Assembly (NCBI GenBank): GCA_029204225.1
Contig: CM055113.1
Span: 29,734,805 to 29,798,804, forward strand
Origin: Diphasiastrum complanatum
Taxonomy: Eukaryota > Streptophyta > Lycopodiopsida > Lycopodiales > Lycopodiaceae
Direction of reading: 5' to 3'
DNA: 64,000 nucleotides
Shown here: positions 34,411 through 44,693 of the stretch, piece by piece
Numbering within the stretch: the first letter of the stretch is position 1
How the letters are laid out: each line of letters opens with the position of its first letter
Position numbers and translations under genes: made by a program
Notes under the pieces: generated by a model
What the model was told of the DNA's origin: nothing
What the model saw: the letters and a program-made list of their open reading frames with translations, nothing else
The model's database searches: none

Positions 34411-36995
34411 ATGGATCCGACCAAATTTGGAGTGCGTAATGTTCCTGATGAACCGACGATAAAACCACCTAAAACAGTTATATTGAAAGAAGACAGGATC
34501 ACATGATCAATGATGAAGAAACAAGCTAAGCAACATCATAATACGGTCTTGAAATGGGAAAATCTTCCTCGAAAGATTGATTCAAAGAAGGTGCCACCCT
34601 TATTGGATAAAGGCAAAGGAAAAGTCAACTCTGATTCTACAAGTCAGAAATCTAGTAAGACATCATCGTCTAGGAAGTCTTCACCTTTGAAGAAGAGTTT
34701 ATCTTCTCAGAAGTCATCACCTCCATGATCGATTCCTGCTAAGAAGGCTAAGCGAAGATCCAAGACAAGTCCTTTCGAAAAAGAACAAGTAGACGTAGTC
34801 CATCATAATATGCCCGAATATTTTAAACGTTATACACTGGATGATGTGGTTATCATGTTACCTAAAGCGCATCGTGAATCTAAAGAACACATGCCAGAAT
34901 TGAAAGAGGTTTACGATGGCCCAACTAGGATGCAGCTAATGAATCTTGCTGAACCAGGAGAACTGAAAAAGATTGTACAAGTTGGATCACAACTTAATCC
35001 TGAACAGTATCAAGAATTCCACATGTTACCATACCATACCTTTAGTACCTGATGCAGTTCCAGAGGTTACAAAGTTCTATCGCTGTAATCCTAATGTTGC
35101 GGATCTGATAAAGAAAGAACTTGAAAGACAGTTTGATGTCGATTTCATTTATGAGATCGAGCATACTGAATGGATTTCACCGATTGTCATTGTTCCTAAG
35201 AAGAATGGAAAATTGAGAATATGTGTGAATCTCAAAGCATTGAGCAAAGTGACGTGGAAGGATCACTTTCCGTTATCTTTCACTAAAAGCATTTTGGATT
35301 GCCTTGATGGAGCAGAAGCTTATACCTTCTTGGATGGATTTAGTGGTTACAACCAGGTTAAAATTGCACCTACAGATCGCCACAAAACTGCTTTTGCAAC
35401 AGAATGGGGCACCTATGCTTACAAAGTTATGTTGTTTGGACTTTGTAATGCACCAAGTTCATTCCAAAGAGTAATGCAATTTGCTTTTAAAATTTATCTG
35501 CAGAATTTTTTTGAAATTTACTTGGATGACCTGGGAGTCCATAGTACAGATACAGACCACCTGAATCGATTGGAGAAAGTATTTGAAAGATGCCGCAAAT
35601 ATCAGATTTCTCTAAATCCAGAAAAATGTCAGATATGGGTTTCCCACGGAGTTGTGCTTGGACATGTGATATCGAGACATGGTATTGCCACAGATGTGGA
35701 ATTGCCACCGCCAACAACAATTCGTGGAGTTTATGTGTTTATGGGTCATGCAAACTACTATTGAATTTTTATTATCTTCTGTAGATTTAGCACGACCTAT
35801 ATACTAAAAAAAGCATTAACTTCAGTACCAATACTGCGTTTTCCAGATTGGACGATAGAATTTCATGTTCATACGGATGCCTCAAAATACGCCATTGGAT
35901 CAATTTTGACGCAGCTTACTGATCCAGAGAAGAATTATTCAACAACAAAACGTGAGGCGTTAGCCATGATTTTATCTATTCGAAAATTTCGTCACTACCT
36001 CATGGAAACGCACTTTGCATTTTATACGGATCACCAGCCTTACTTTACTTGGTAAACAAGACGTGCAATACTGGACGTATTGCAAGATGGTTATTGTTAT
36101 TGACTGAATTTGACTTTCGCATTGTGATTCGAAAGGGGAAGCAAAATTATCTAGCCAATCACGTTTCATGAATGGAATTCGCACCAGTTAATACTGAAGT
36201 GGATGATGAACTGCCAGATGCTGCATTGTTCTATGTTGAAGCAGTACCGGAATGGGCAGCGGATATTGTTGAGTACCTGATGCTAGGACAACCGAATAAC
36301 TCCTTGACAAAAGTACAGAAGAGACAACTGATTCATAAGGCTCAACCTTATCAATTAATTATAGGACAATTGTATCATCGTGGATCAAACAATATTTTAC
36401 GAAGATGTGTTTTACTGCATGAAGTACCAGATTTCATCATGTTTTCACATGATGGCATGGGTGGAGGACACTTCTCTACAGATATTACTGTTCGCAAACT
36501 TTTGCAATCAGGTTGTTGGTGGCCTACGCTTCATAAGGATACAATTTTTTTTCTTCACACATGTGATGTCTGCCAGTGAGCATGATGGCCTACTCGACAA
36601 AATTATGAACCCTTGCGTCCGGTTTTATCACAAGCACCATTTGAAAAATGGGGACTGGATTATATTGGTCCTATTCATCCTGTCGCGCAAGGATCTCAGG
36701 CCCGATACATTATTGTAGCAACTGATTATATGACCAAGTGGGTTGAAGCCAAAGCTATCAAAGTTGCTAATGCGAAATCTACGGCCAAGTTTCTATATGA
36801 AAATATTATAATCCGATTTGGATGTCCGATCGAGACTGTCAGTGACGGGGGACACACTTTGTTAATCAAACAATAAAGTGTTTACTGGAAGATTTTTTTG
36901 TTATACACAGATTTAGTACTCCCTATTATCCTAGAGGGAATGGCCAAGCTGAATCTTCCAATAAGATTTTCTGCACCATTATGACAAAGACAGTT
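34411..36995 (+). pseudogene. Pol of element A, 3' part, truncated in integrase
   Basis: Continuation of element A after the nested insertion: the Lys/Ser-rich linker (DKGKGKVNSDS), RT (FLDGFSGYNQVKIAP, YLDDLGVHSTD), RNase H (FHVHTDASKYAIGS), integrase zinc region and core (TDYMTKW, VSDGG, GNGQAESSNK with the catalytic Glu intact). Breaks include a small deletion near 35020 that removes about 25 residues present in B, stops at 34726-34728 and 36168-36170, and frameshifts near 35690, 36050 and 36575. Similarity to B ends at about 36995 in the integrase, so the integrase C-terminus, third ORF and 3' LTR of A are gone. The next bases belong to the H3-like region. Confidence 0.93.
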
Positions 36996-37043
36996 GATCG
37001 ATAAGTTTGGTAAACTTACGATCATGCCTTTGCTTGGCACTAG

Positions 37044-38649
37044 GATGTAGTAACAAGGTCACTCTCACATGATGTTCGCTGGAACATAACAGCCCTAGAA
37101 GCCCTCCATATTGCCTATGAGGACTTTCAAGTCAAATTCTTTGAGGACTCCACGCTTTGCACAGTGCACGCTAAGAGAGTTACCCTCATGCCTCAGGACA
37201 TGCATCTTGTCATGAGGCTAATGAGTACATACGATCAGGTCTTTAAGAGTGGCTTCACCTCTAGGCCACCACCTACAGAGAGAGGTCCTGTTTCTCAACG
37301 AAGAAGGAGGAAGCAGACCAAGCCCACCAGGCCTGCCAAGCAAAGCGTGGTACTCAGCGAATCAGCATCTCCCCCTCACATCTCTCGTCCTTTGGTTGGA
37401 CCATCACACTAGTCTACAATGCCTTCTTATCCTCCCACCACCCCTAAATATTCAAGTAGTTCATCTTCCATTCCCTCCATTCCATCCCACAATAACGAGG
37501 ATATGAACTCGACTACAGATAAAATAATATCGGATCTAGATTTAAGTTTAATAGGTGATTTTTATAAGGATCTTTGTGTAAGATTTCCTGTTGATCCCAA
37601 AGATTCATTTTTGGATTATGAGAGGTACATAATTTTTTATGAGTATGTTGGCAAAGAAATTGATAAGCTAGGAGGTCAATTTTCTTTTTGTCTAAGCTCA
37701 AATAATTATGTAAATCACATAAATAAAGACTTTTGTGATGCCCTGAAGGAGAAGACCTCAGATATATCATATTCAGTTGTGGAGGCTGGTTTGATGTATT
37801 TTGTAAATAGATGTAAATCCGATGATAGTAAGGACATTGGAGTTGTGTTGTCCTTTTTTGCACACACCCTTCATAGTCCAACTAAGGCGATGAAATATCT
37901 TCTCCATACAACCTTGGAGACCAAAGTCTTTATTATTCCATACTGCCAAACATAGAATATATTCTAGTAATATTTTTAATAGGTATGGTAATTCCTTTAG
38001 TTTAACTAATTATCTCTTGTTTGCAATAAGCATTGGAGTATGCATATAATCTCCCTTAGGGAAGATTCAAATGGGATCATTAATCCCATCTGTTTAAAGA
38101 TGAACTCCTTAAAGTCTACCCATGCCGAAATGGACGTGATGTATAGCAGAATGTTGCCATTTTTGCCAAGGCCGGACGGGGCCACTGTAAATAGCCACCT
38201 GGAGATTGTTGATGCAGAAGAAGTATTTCTCATCAAGTATCTGATAGGTAATATGATCTGTTTTTTTCAGAGTGCACAACTAACCTATTATACGTTTTGT
38301 GATTGAAGTCAGCTCAGCAAAATGATGGACATAATTGTGGATGGTTCTCCATCCGCAATGTACAGGACTTCTTAGAGTGGTACATCATGCAATCTGGGGC
38401 TCCAGATATACGAAAGGTAAATAGACTAGTGAATGGCCTAACTAAGTTAATTTCGATTTGATTTTTGATAAGTCAATTGACTTGGTTCTTTTGGATTTGC
38501 AGTATAAATGTCGAGCATTTTCAATGAATGAGATATATGAGCTTCGTCAACAGATGTTGGTGAACTTATTATCATGCAACACCCATTTTAGCTGCGGAAA
38601 CGAGAGGCCAATCAAGTCCACAACTGACACTAGTGCAGGGTGGAGATAA
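37044..38649 (+). pseudogene. Histone H3-like segment joined in frame to an Ulp1/SENP-like (C48) protease
   Basis: The first frame (37044-37955) begins after TAG 37041. Residues from 37068 to 37220 match the loop1-alpha2-loop2-alpha3 end of H3/CenH3 (RWNITALEALHIAYEDF, FFEDSTLCTVHAKRVTLM). After a basic, Pro/Ser-rich linker the same frame, crossing one TAG (37410-37412), continues into the N-terminal half of a C48 protease ending ETKVFIIPYCQT. Three further exons follow: 38031-38247 with HWSMHIISL (catalytic His), 38313-38416 with QQNDGHNCGWF (oxyanion Gln and catalytic Cys), and 38503-38649. Introns 38248-38312 and 38417-38502 are GT-AG and keep the frame. The usual Asp in the DSL motif is Asn (MNSLKS). 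No clear donor is left for the first intron. The H3 N-tail and alpha1 are missing, cut by the element A junction. Ulp1-type proteases process SUMO and are often carried by plant MULE transposons; no terminal inverted repeat was seen. Confidence 0.75.
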
Positions 38650-38799
38650 TCCATATTACTTTGAGTTGTAGATAATAGATTAAATAGATATATACATTTT
38701 TGATGTAATGCCCTGTGAATAATTATGGGCATATAGAAAGATAGAGACAATGAGAAAAAGCATCCATTGTTAAATACAGGACACACATGTACATTCTCA

Positions 38800-39000
38800 A
38801 AAAATGAGAAATATATTGATATTTATGAGAGCTTTTACAAATCTTGTATCGTGATTGCTCTCAACATATCTTCCATGAGTCTGATTAGTCCTTTCGGTAT
38901 GGCCATCTGATTCAAGATGATCAGGAGAACTAAAACCAAAAAAAGTTTCTAGTTTATGGAATAGAGGTGTTGTCCATCTGCAAGACCAGAGGCTCACTCC
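38800..39000 (-). pseudogene. Chromovirus integrase core fragment, inverted
   Basis: The minus strand reads RWTTPLFHKLETFFGF, then SPDHLESDGHTERTNQ, matching the end of the Ty3/gypsy integrase core (usual form AYHPQTDGQTERVNQ). It lies head-on against the plus-strand integrase C-terminus that begins near 39040, so an inversion has split one integrase gene. The partner LTR is at 40461. Confidence 0.75.
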
Positions 39001-39039
39001 TTGTTTCGTCCAATTCGTCCTTTTATACTTATGTACAGT

Positions 39040-39200
39040 TTTCAACCTAGATATCTTGTTAATGTGGAGATAAAATCTATTAAGATCCAGAAGGTTGCTA
39101 ATTTCCTACATGATATGCAAGAAATATTGCAAGTGGGTAAGGATAGTATCTGGAGTGCTCAAGATAGAGCTAAAAACTATGCCAATCTTAAGAGATTTGA
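39040..39200 (+). pseudogene. Chromovirus integrase segment (post-core helices)
   Basis: The plus-strand frame reads MQEILQVGKDSIWSAQDRAK then NYANLKR, the long helix region after the integrase core in chromoviruses (usual form LQxxKDNxxxAQxRMKxYADKxR). The following domain is found only after about 0.8 kb of unrelated sequence, at 39990. Confidence 0.75.
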
Positions 39201-39989
39201 CAAAATTTCCAGAATTCACACATGTGGGGAAGATCCACAAGTATGATAGATCTAATTAAGCTTTATGATTAGCACAATAACCTGATTCTAGATTGAATAG
39301 CAAGATCTAGTACAGAAGTTATGGCTTAACCACAATCTAGCATGCTAAGCATCAGAGAATGATAGCAATTAATCATAAATGAGCAAAAGTACAAGAAATT
39401 AGTGTATTAGCATTAGCCTCAACACGAGTTAGAGAGAGAAAGATAGAGAGATATCAAGCAAAAATTTTGTGGATCCAAAATGGCAAGAGATAGCTACAAA
39501 GCTTTGGTTCTTCATCAAAGATTATGAGGAGAGCTACACATAATTATGGAGTTTAAGGTAGCTCGAGGTAGAACCACATCCATCCACTTTAAATGACATC
39601 TAAAGTGAAAACTAGAGTCTATTTGACATTTGTCACATCTCATGCATGTATCTCTACCTACTTTTACCAAGTGTCCTAGTTCTAACTAGAATTGTACAAA
39701 TCATCATGGATGTGTCCGTTTCACTTTGTGCATGCCTTGCATGTCACTATGGATCACTTACAATTAATGCATGTGAAATGCCACAAGTTTCTACAAGCAT
39801 AATATTGCTATTTCTAGGTCTACAATCTATATGCAAGTTGTAATCATCAAACTAGATATGACATCTCCATATAGCTCGAGTTCTATCTAGGCCAAACTTG
39901 GCATTTGCATTTATGAAACAACATACTTGCATGGTACAATGTTTGTGGCAAGCCTAAAGTCAAGATGGATTATTTTTCCATTTCAACAA
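39201..39989. other. Unidentified insertion splitting the chromovirus integrase
   Basis: About 0.79 kb of non-coding sequence separates two integrase pieces that are adjacent in intact elements. It has no recognised domain, LTR ends or target duplication that I could fix. It may be a solo LTR or a small non-autonomous element. Confidence 0.5.
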
Positions 39990-40448
39990 GATCTCCCAGA
40001 GATTTAAAGTTGATGACTAGGTATATCTTAGAATACCAAAAGATTCTAAGACATTACATACCGGAAATCATTATAAACTGTCTACTCGACATTGTGGATC
40101 ATTTAGGGTTATACAAAAATTTGGTTCTTTAGCTTATGAACTAGATTTTCAAGGCAAATTTATTGCACACCTAGTTTTTCATGTGAGCCAGTTAAAATTA
40201 AGTATACATGAAGGTGATACAGTTGGATCTGATGAGGATCTATCCCACCTGGAAGATTTATCGCTTAGTGTAAAGTTTGGAACCTGAGAAAGTACTCAGA
40301 ACCAGAGAAAAACAATCGAGAAATCGTTCTATCTCTTAGTTCTTAATTCGATGGAAACTTCGGACTGAGGATGATGATTTGTGGGAGAGAGTTGATAGCA
40401 TAAAGAAAAATTTCTCTAAGTTCTGCTTCTGAGGACAGTAGCAGTTCA
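39990..40448 (+). pseudogene. Chromovirus integrase C-terminus with chromodomain-like tail
   Basis: The frame reads YLRIPKDSKTLHTGNHYKLS, FRVIQKFGSLAYELDF and LVFHVSQLK, the conserved integrase C-terminal block (usual HPVFHVSQLK). A frameshift near 40285 leads to PEKVLRTREKQSRNRS and, beyond a TAG, IRWKLRTEDDDLWER, which resembles the chromodomain motif WKN..DATWE. Several stops make it inactive. A polypurine tract (AGGGGAGAAGAA, 40449-40460) follows. Confidence 0.88.
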
Positions 40449-40460
40449 AGGGGAGAAGAA

Positions 40461-40950
40461 TGTTATGTCCATGTCCTGAATATAGAATTCAGTATAATCC
40501 TAGACTTGGATACATGGTACTCTAGTGCTCGAGATTATTGGTTATGCCACATCATATTGGACGAGACTCGTAAAGTAACTAATAGCCTTGTGAGGCCCAG
40601 ACACACTATTTGGAATTAGTACATGGTTTAAGACAGTCAATGCATGTGTAGAGTATCAATAGCAATGAAATTTCTTAATTTGGGGATTTAGGCCTTGCAT
40701 GATTGCATGCATAGGGTGGCTTGCTATATGAGCCTTGGAAACTCATGCTACTACCTCATTCATTTGGTGATTCATTGCCAGCGATTCATTGTCAGGTTCT
40801 CTCACTCTACTCTTGCTTCCTAATCAGTGGCTCGTGGGTGAAGCTTCCAAAGATTGATCAGTTGCTTCTACTTGGTTCTATGGTCTATTCCATAGTGTTT
40901 TCTCTTGTGTTTTGTCTTGTAAGCAGGATCTAGAGGAGCTTTCCCTTACA
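40461..40950 (+). repeat. 3' LTR of chromovirus remnant
   Basis: TGTTATGTCCATG to TTTCCCTTACA, 490 bp. It is the same family as the inverted LTR at 61744-62639: shared blocks include GACTTGGATACATGGTACTC, CTTGTGAGGCCCA and TTGTAAGCAGGATCT. No 5' LTR for this copy is visible. Bases 40951-41303 hold nothing recognisable. Confidence 0.88.
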
Positions 40951-41303
40951 CACATCCATATGAATTAAGTAGAATTCATTAAAAATGTCTCATGCATCAC
41001 CTCCCTTTACAAATTCTGGCTGCTCCATGACTCACTAATTGTTGTATAAATCATCATGAGTTTGAAAACCAACACACATTCTCATCTTTGTAAGGGAAAT
41101 TGAAAAAACACATCAAGGCACCATAATGATCTTAGAACTTGACTTACTCTCATACTTGACTTAAGACACGAATATCCATAGACATCCTATCTTTCAAGCA
41201 CATGGAGCTCGATATCAAAATGTCTTTAAGTAAGTGTGACTATATTGTCCAATCAAACCGAAGGAAGCAAAACCTGTCTAGGATACTCTCATGACATCCT
41301 AGG

Positions 41304-41308
41304 GACAC
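41304..41308. repeat. Target site duplication of element F, left copy (GACAC)
   Basis: GACAC directly precedes the LTR at 41309 and recurs at 48125-48129 after the far LTR, which fixes both ends of the outer element. Confidence 0.9.
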
Positions 41309-41691
41309 TGTAGCGCAGGCATCCCAAAGGGAGCCGGGAACCACGACTTAGCTTCCCAGCCTTCAACTCTTGCCGTCCAAACCCACTTGACATACAAGCA
41401 GCCAACTCGCCAACAATGATCAGACTTAACCAACTGGAAATTCAGAAACCAACATTGAGATCCAACTTGGTGCCATGCCAGAACGGGGGTCGATGTGGGT
41501 GACTTCCCTCCAAGCAAGCCGCCCGACATACATCAAACTTCACCAACTCGAAGCTTTGTTACAAACAAGTAACATCCATTCCAAGCAAGTGGTCAGACGA
41601 CTTACATCAGACTTAACCAACTGGAAGCTTCGTCACGAGCCCTGGAAGCCAACCTGGCGCCATGCCAGACTGGACAGCCATAAATAGGTAA

Positions 41692-43889
41692 TGTTGTAAA
41701 GCTACCTTTACAAGCTTTACTTCCGGCGGCACTGGCGCCAGCATTGTCCCCGGCGCCAGCAGCGCCCCTGTTGCTCCAGGCGCCCCTGTGACCAAAATCC
41801 AGCCGGCACCAAGTTCCTATGGCTGAAAATCTTTGATCGATTCTAGCGAAGTCCAGAGAGCTTAGATCGATGTGCAATCACCTCACACGATCTAGACATG
41901 ATTAAAGGAATCATGGGGATCAATAAATTCTAGAGAGAGAAAATGACTTTCTAGAGAGTGAAAATTCTAGAGAGAGAAAACGTACTTTACCAGCCTGGGT
42001 AGAGCACTTGGTACGAGGGGAGGTGCCGAATCCCACCAATACTATAGGGGAGTGCGGGTTGTGACTCAGGGCGAGCTCCAACCGAGTCTCAGCCTCCCTT
42101 GCTAGAATGTTGTCTTGACACTCGCCTTGGCATGCCAGCGCCCCGGAGACTAGGGTCGGTCACACACTTGAAATGTAACCTTCTTAGATTTATCAATAAA
42201 GTGGGATTTTCCTCAAACTGACTCTGATTACCTTCTGGGTTTCAGTGTTTGGTAAAAGCGCCAGTTGTAAGGCTGCTTCAAACTTTTTAATCTGGCACAT
42301 AGGTGAGGGTCGTATCCCAGAACACCAACGGTATGCCGTCGGGACCATTCGGTCCGTGGCGCCAACGGTATGCTGTCGGGACCATTTGGTCCTGGAACTG
42401 GTTGTCCCCATATCTGTTGCGGCTTGTGGTTCTAAGTGTTCCTTGCATGAACGTGAATGGGTTAAGCTCTTGGGGAACGGGCTCTAATTTGTCGACTGAG
42501 TTGGATGGCTTGCTTGGGTGGAAGTTACATGTTTATGGCTGTCCAGTCTGGCGTGGCGCCAGGTTGGCTTCCAACGCTCGTGACGAAGCTTTCAGTTGAT
42601 TAAGTCTGATGTAAGTCAGACCACTTGCTTGGAATGTATGTTACTCATTTGTAACGAAGCTTCGAGTTTGTTAAGTTTGATGTATGTCGGGCGGCTTACT
42701 TGGAGGGAAGTCACCCACATCGGGACCCTCGATCTGGCATGGCGCCATGTTGGTTCTCAATGTTGGTTTCTAAACTTCCAGTTGGTTAAGTCTAATCGTT
42801 GATGGCGAGTTGGTTGCTTGGATGTCAAGTGGGGTTGGACGGCAAGAGTTGAAGGCTGGGAAGCTAAGTCATGGTTCCCGGCTCCCTTTGGGATGCCTGT
42901 GCTACATGTGGTATTAGAGTCGACTGGCCGGTCAGCTATGTTGATCTCACGGGGATGGCCATTTTTTGAGGTTCATCAAGACAACTGTTGTGCAAGGTGC
43001 TACCCACAGTGTAAGCACGGGTGTGTCCACGGTTAGGGTGGTCGGCAGAACGGGGACTTGATGAGTCAAGGTGCTGCCCTTGAGGTGTAAGCACGGTCAG
43101 TTTCCGTGGTTCGGGCCTGGCGTCGTTTGCACGTAGGATAGATGAGGCAATGTGGTACCATTAGATTGGTGTAAGCACGGTCTGTGCCTTGTGAGGTGCG
43201 GGGTGACATATTCGTGATAGCCTCCGTTCATTTAGCTATAAGGGCTATCGACCAAATTCGGTGGGGACGTTACTGAGAAAAGTGGTGGGCCGTGACTGAG
43301 GCAATGTGCTGCTTAATGGTGAAAGCACGAATAGTTGGATGGGTGTTCTCTGTGGGCTGATTCTGTGATCGATCTGTATGGGTGCGGCTTGGAAAAGGTC
43401 CTTTGGCAGGACTATCTCAAAGGGGGACCTTGCCTTTGTTACCTGTTAGTAAATCTGCCTGAGAGTCTTGCTTGTATGTATTCGTGGTGAGTCTTAGTAC
43501 TCGTGCTTTGTCTGGTTTGCATGATTGCTTGTGATACAAGGAGCTGATGGCTTCCAACGCTTGTGATGAAGCTTTTAGTTGGTTAAGTTTGATGTAAGTC
43601 AGACCACTTGCTTGGAATGGATATTATTCGTTTGTAAAGAAGCTTCGAGTTGGTTAAGTTTGATGTATGTCGGGCGGCTTGCTTGGAGGGAAGTCACCCA
43701 CATCGGGACCCCCGATCTGGCATGGCGCCAGGTTGGATATCAATGTTGGTTTCTGAACTACCAATTGGTTAAGTCTGATCGTTGTTGACGAGTTGGCTGC
43801 TTGGATGTCAAGTGGGGTTGGACGGCAAGAGATGAAGGCTGGGAAGCTCAGTCGTGGTTCCCGGCTCCCTTTGGGATGCCTGCGCTACA
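41692..43889 (+). mobile_element. Nested family-F element inserted in the LTR of F
   Basis: Starts TGTTGTAAAGCTACC and ends GCGCTACA, with target copies GGTAA (41687-41691) and AGTAA (43890-43894). Its 5' LTR is 41692-42906 (1.2 kb). A primer site TGGTATTAGAGTC lies at 42909-42921, followed by a 0.63-kb leader. At about 43550 the leader (GAGCTGATGGC) fuses directly to the last 340 bp of the 3' LTR. A deletion at a short shared sequence has removed the rest of the interior and most of the 3' LTR. Confidence 0.9.
42990..43330 (+). repeat. Four GTGCT...AGCAC stem-loops in the nested leader
   Basis: Units lie at 42997-43018, 43071-43094, 43152-43178 and 43306-43328. Each has GTGCT (GTGGT in the third), 12-18 bases often ending GTGTA, then AGCAC. 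The homologous leader of F (46460-46838, other strand) has five such units, including one where both arms changed together to ATGCT/AGCAT. Confidence 0.75.
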
Positions 43890-44693
43890 AGTAACTTCCA
43901 CCCAAGCAAGCCGTCCAACTCAGCCGACAGGTTAGAGCCCGTTCCCCAAGAGCTTAACCCATTCACATTCATGCAAGGAACACTCAGATTCGCAAGCCGT
44001 GATAGATATGGAGACAACCAGTTCCTGGACCAAATGGTCCCGACAGCATACCACTGGCGCCACGGACCAAATGGTCCTAACGGCATACCGTTGGCGTCCC
44101 GGGATACGACCCTCAGCTATGTGCCAAATCAAAAAGTTTGAAGCGGCCTTACAACTGGCACTTTTACCAAACACTGAAACCCAGAAGGTAATCAGAGTCA
44201 GTTTGAGAAAAATCCCACTTTATTGATAAATCTGAGAAGGTTACATTTCAAGTGTGTGACCGACCCTAGTCTCCGGGGCGCTGGCATGCCAAGGCGAGTG
44301 CCAGGACAACATTTTAGCAAGGGAGGCTGAGACTTGGTTGGAGCTCGCCCTGAGTCGCAACCCGCACTCCCCTATAGTATTGGTGCGATTCGCCACCTCC
44401 CCTCATACCAAGTACTCTACCCAGCCTGGTAAAGCACATTTTCTCTCTCTAGAATTTATTGATCCCTAGACTTCCTTTAATCATGCCTAGATCGTGTGAG
44501 GTGATTGCACATCGATCTGAGCTCTCTGGACTTCGCTAGAATCGATCAAAGATTTTTAGCCATAGGAACTTGGCGCCGGCTAGATTTTGGTCACGATGGG
44601 GCCGGGAGTGGTGCCGGGAGCAGCAAGGGCGCTGCTGGCACTGGGGACAATGCTGGCGCCGGAAGTAAAGCTTGTAAAGGTAACTTTACAACA

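Noticed and set aside
36991-37040. Possible H3 alpha1-like piece (LLIDKFGKLTIMPLL-type) before the H3-like segment
   Set aside because: It is in another frame, directly at the element A junction, and too short to support.
41990-42060. tRNA-like words (GGGTAGAGCACTTGG, GGTGCCGAATCCCACC) in the LTR of the nested family-F element
   Set aside because: Spacing and stems do not make a tRNA, and the stretch is conserved as part of the LTR in all copies.
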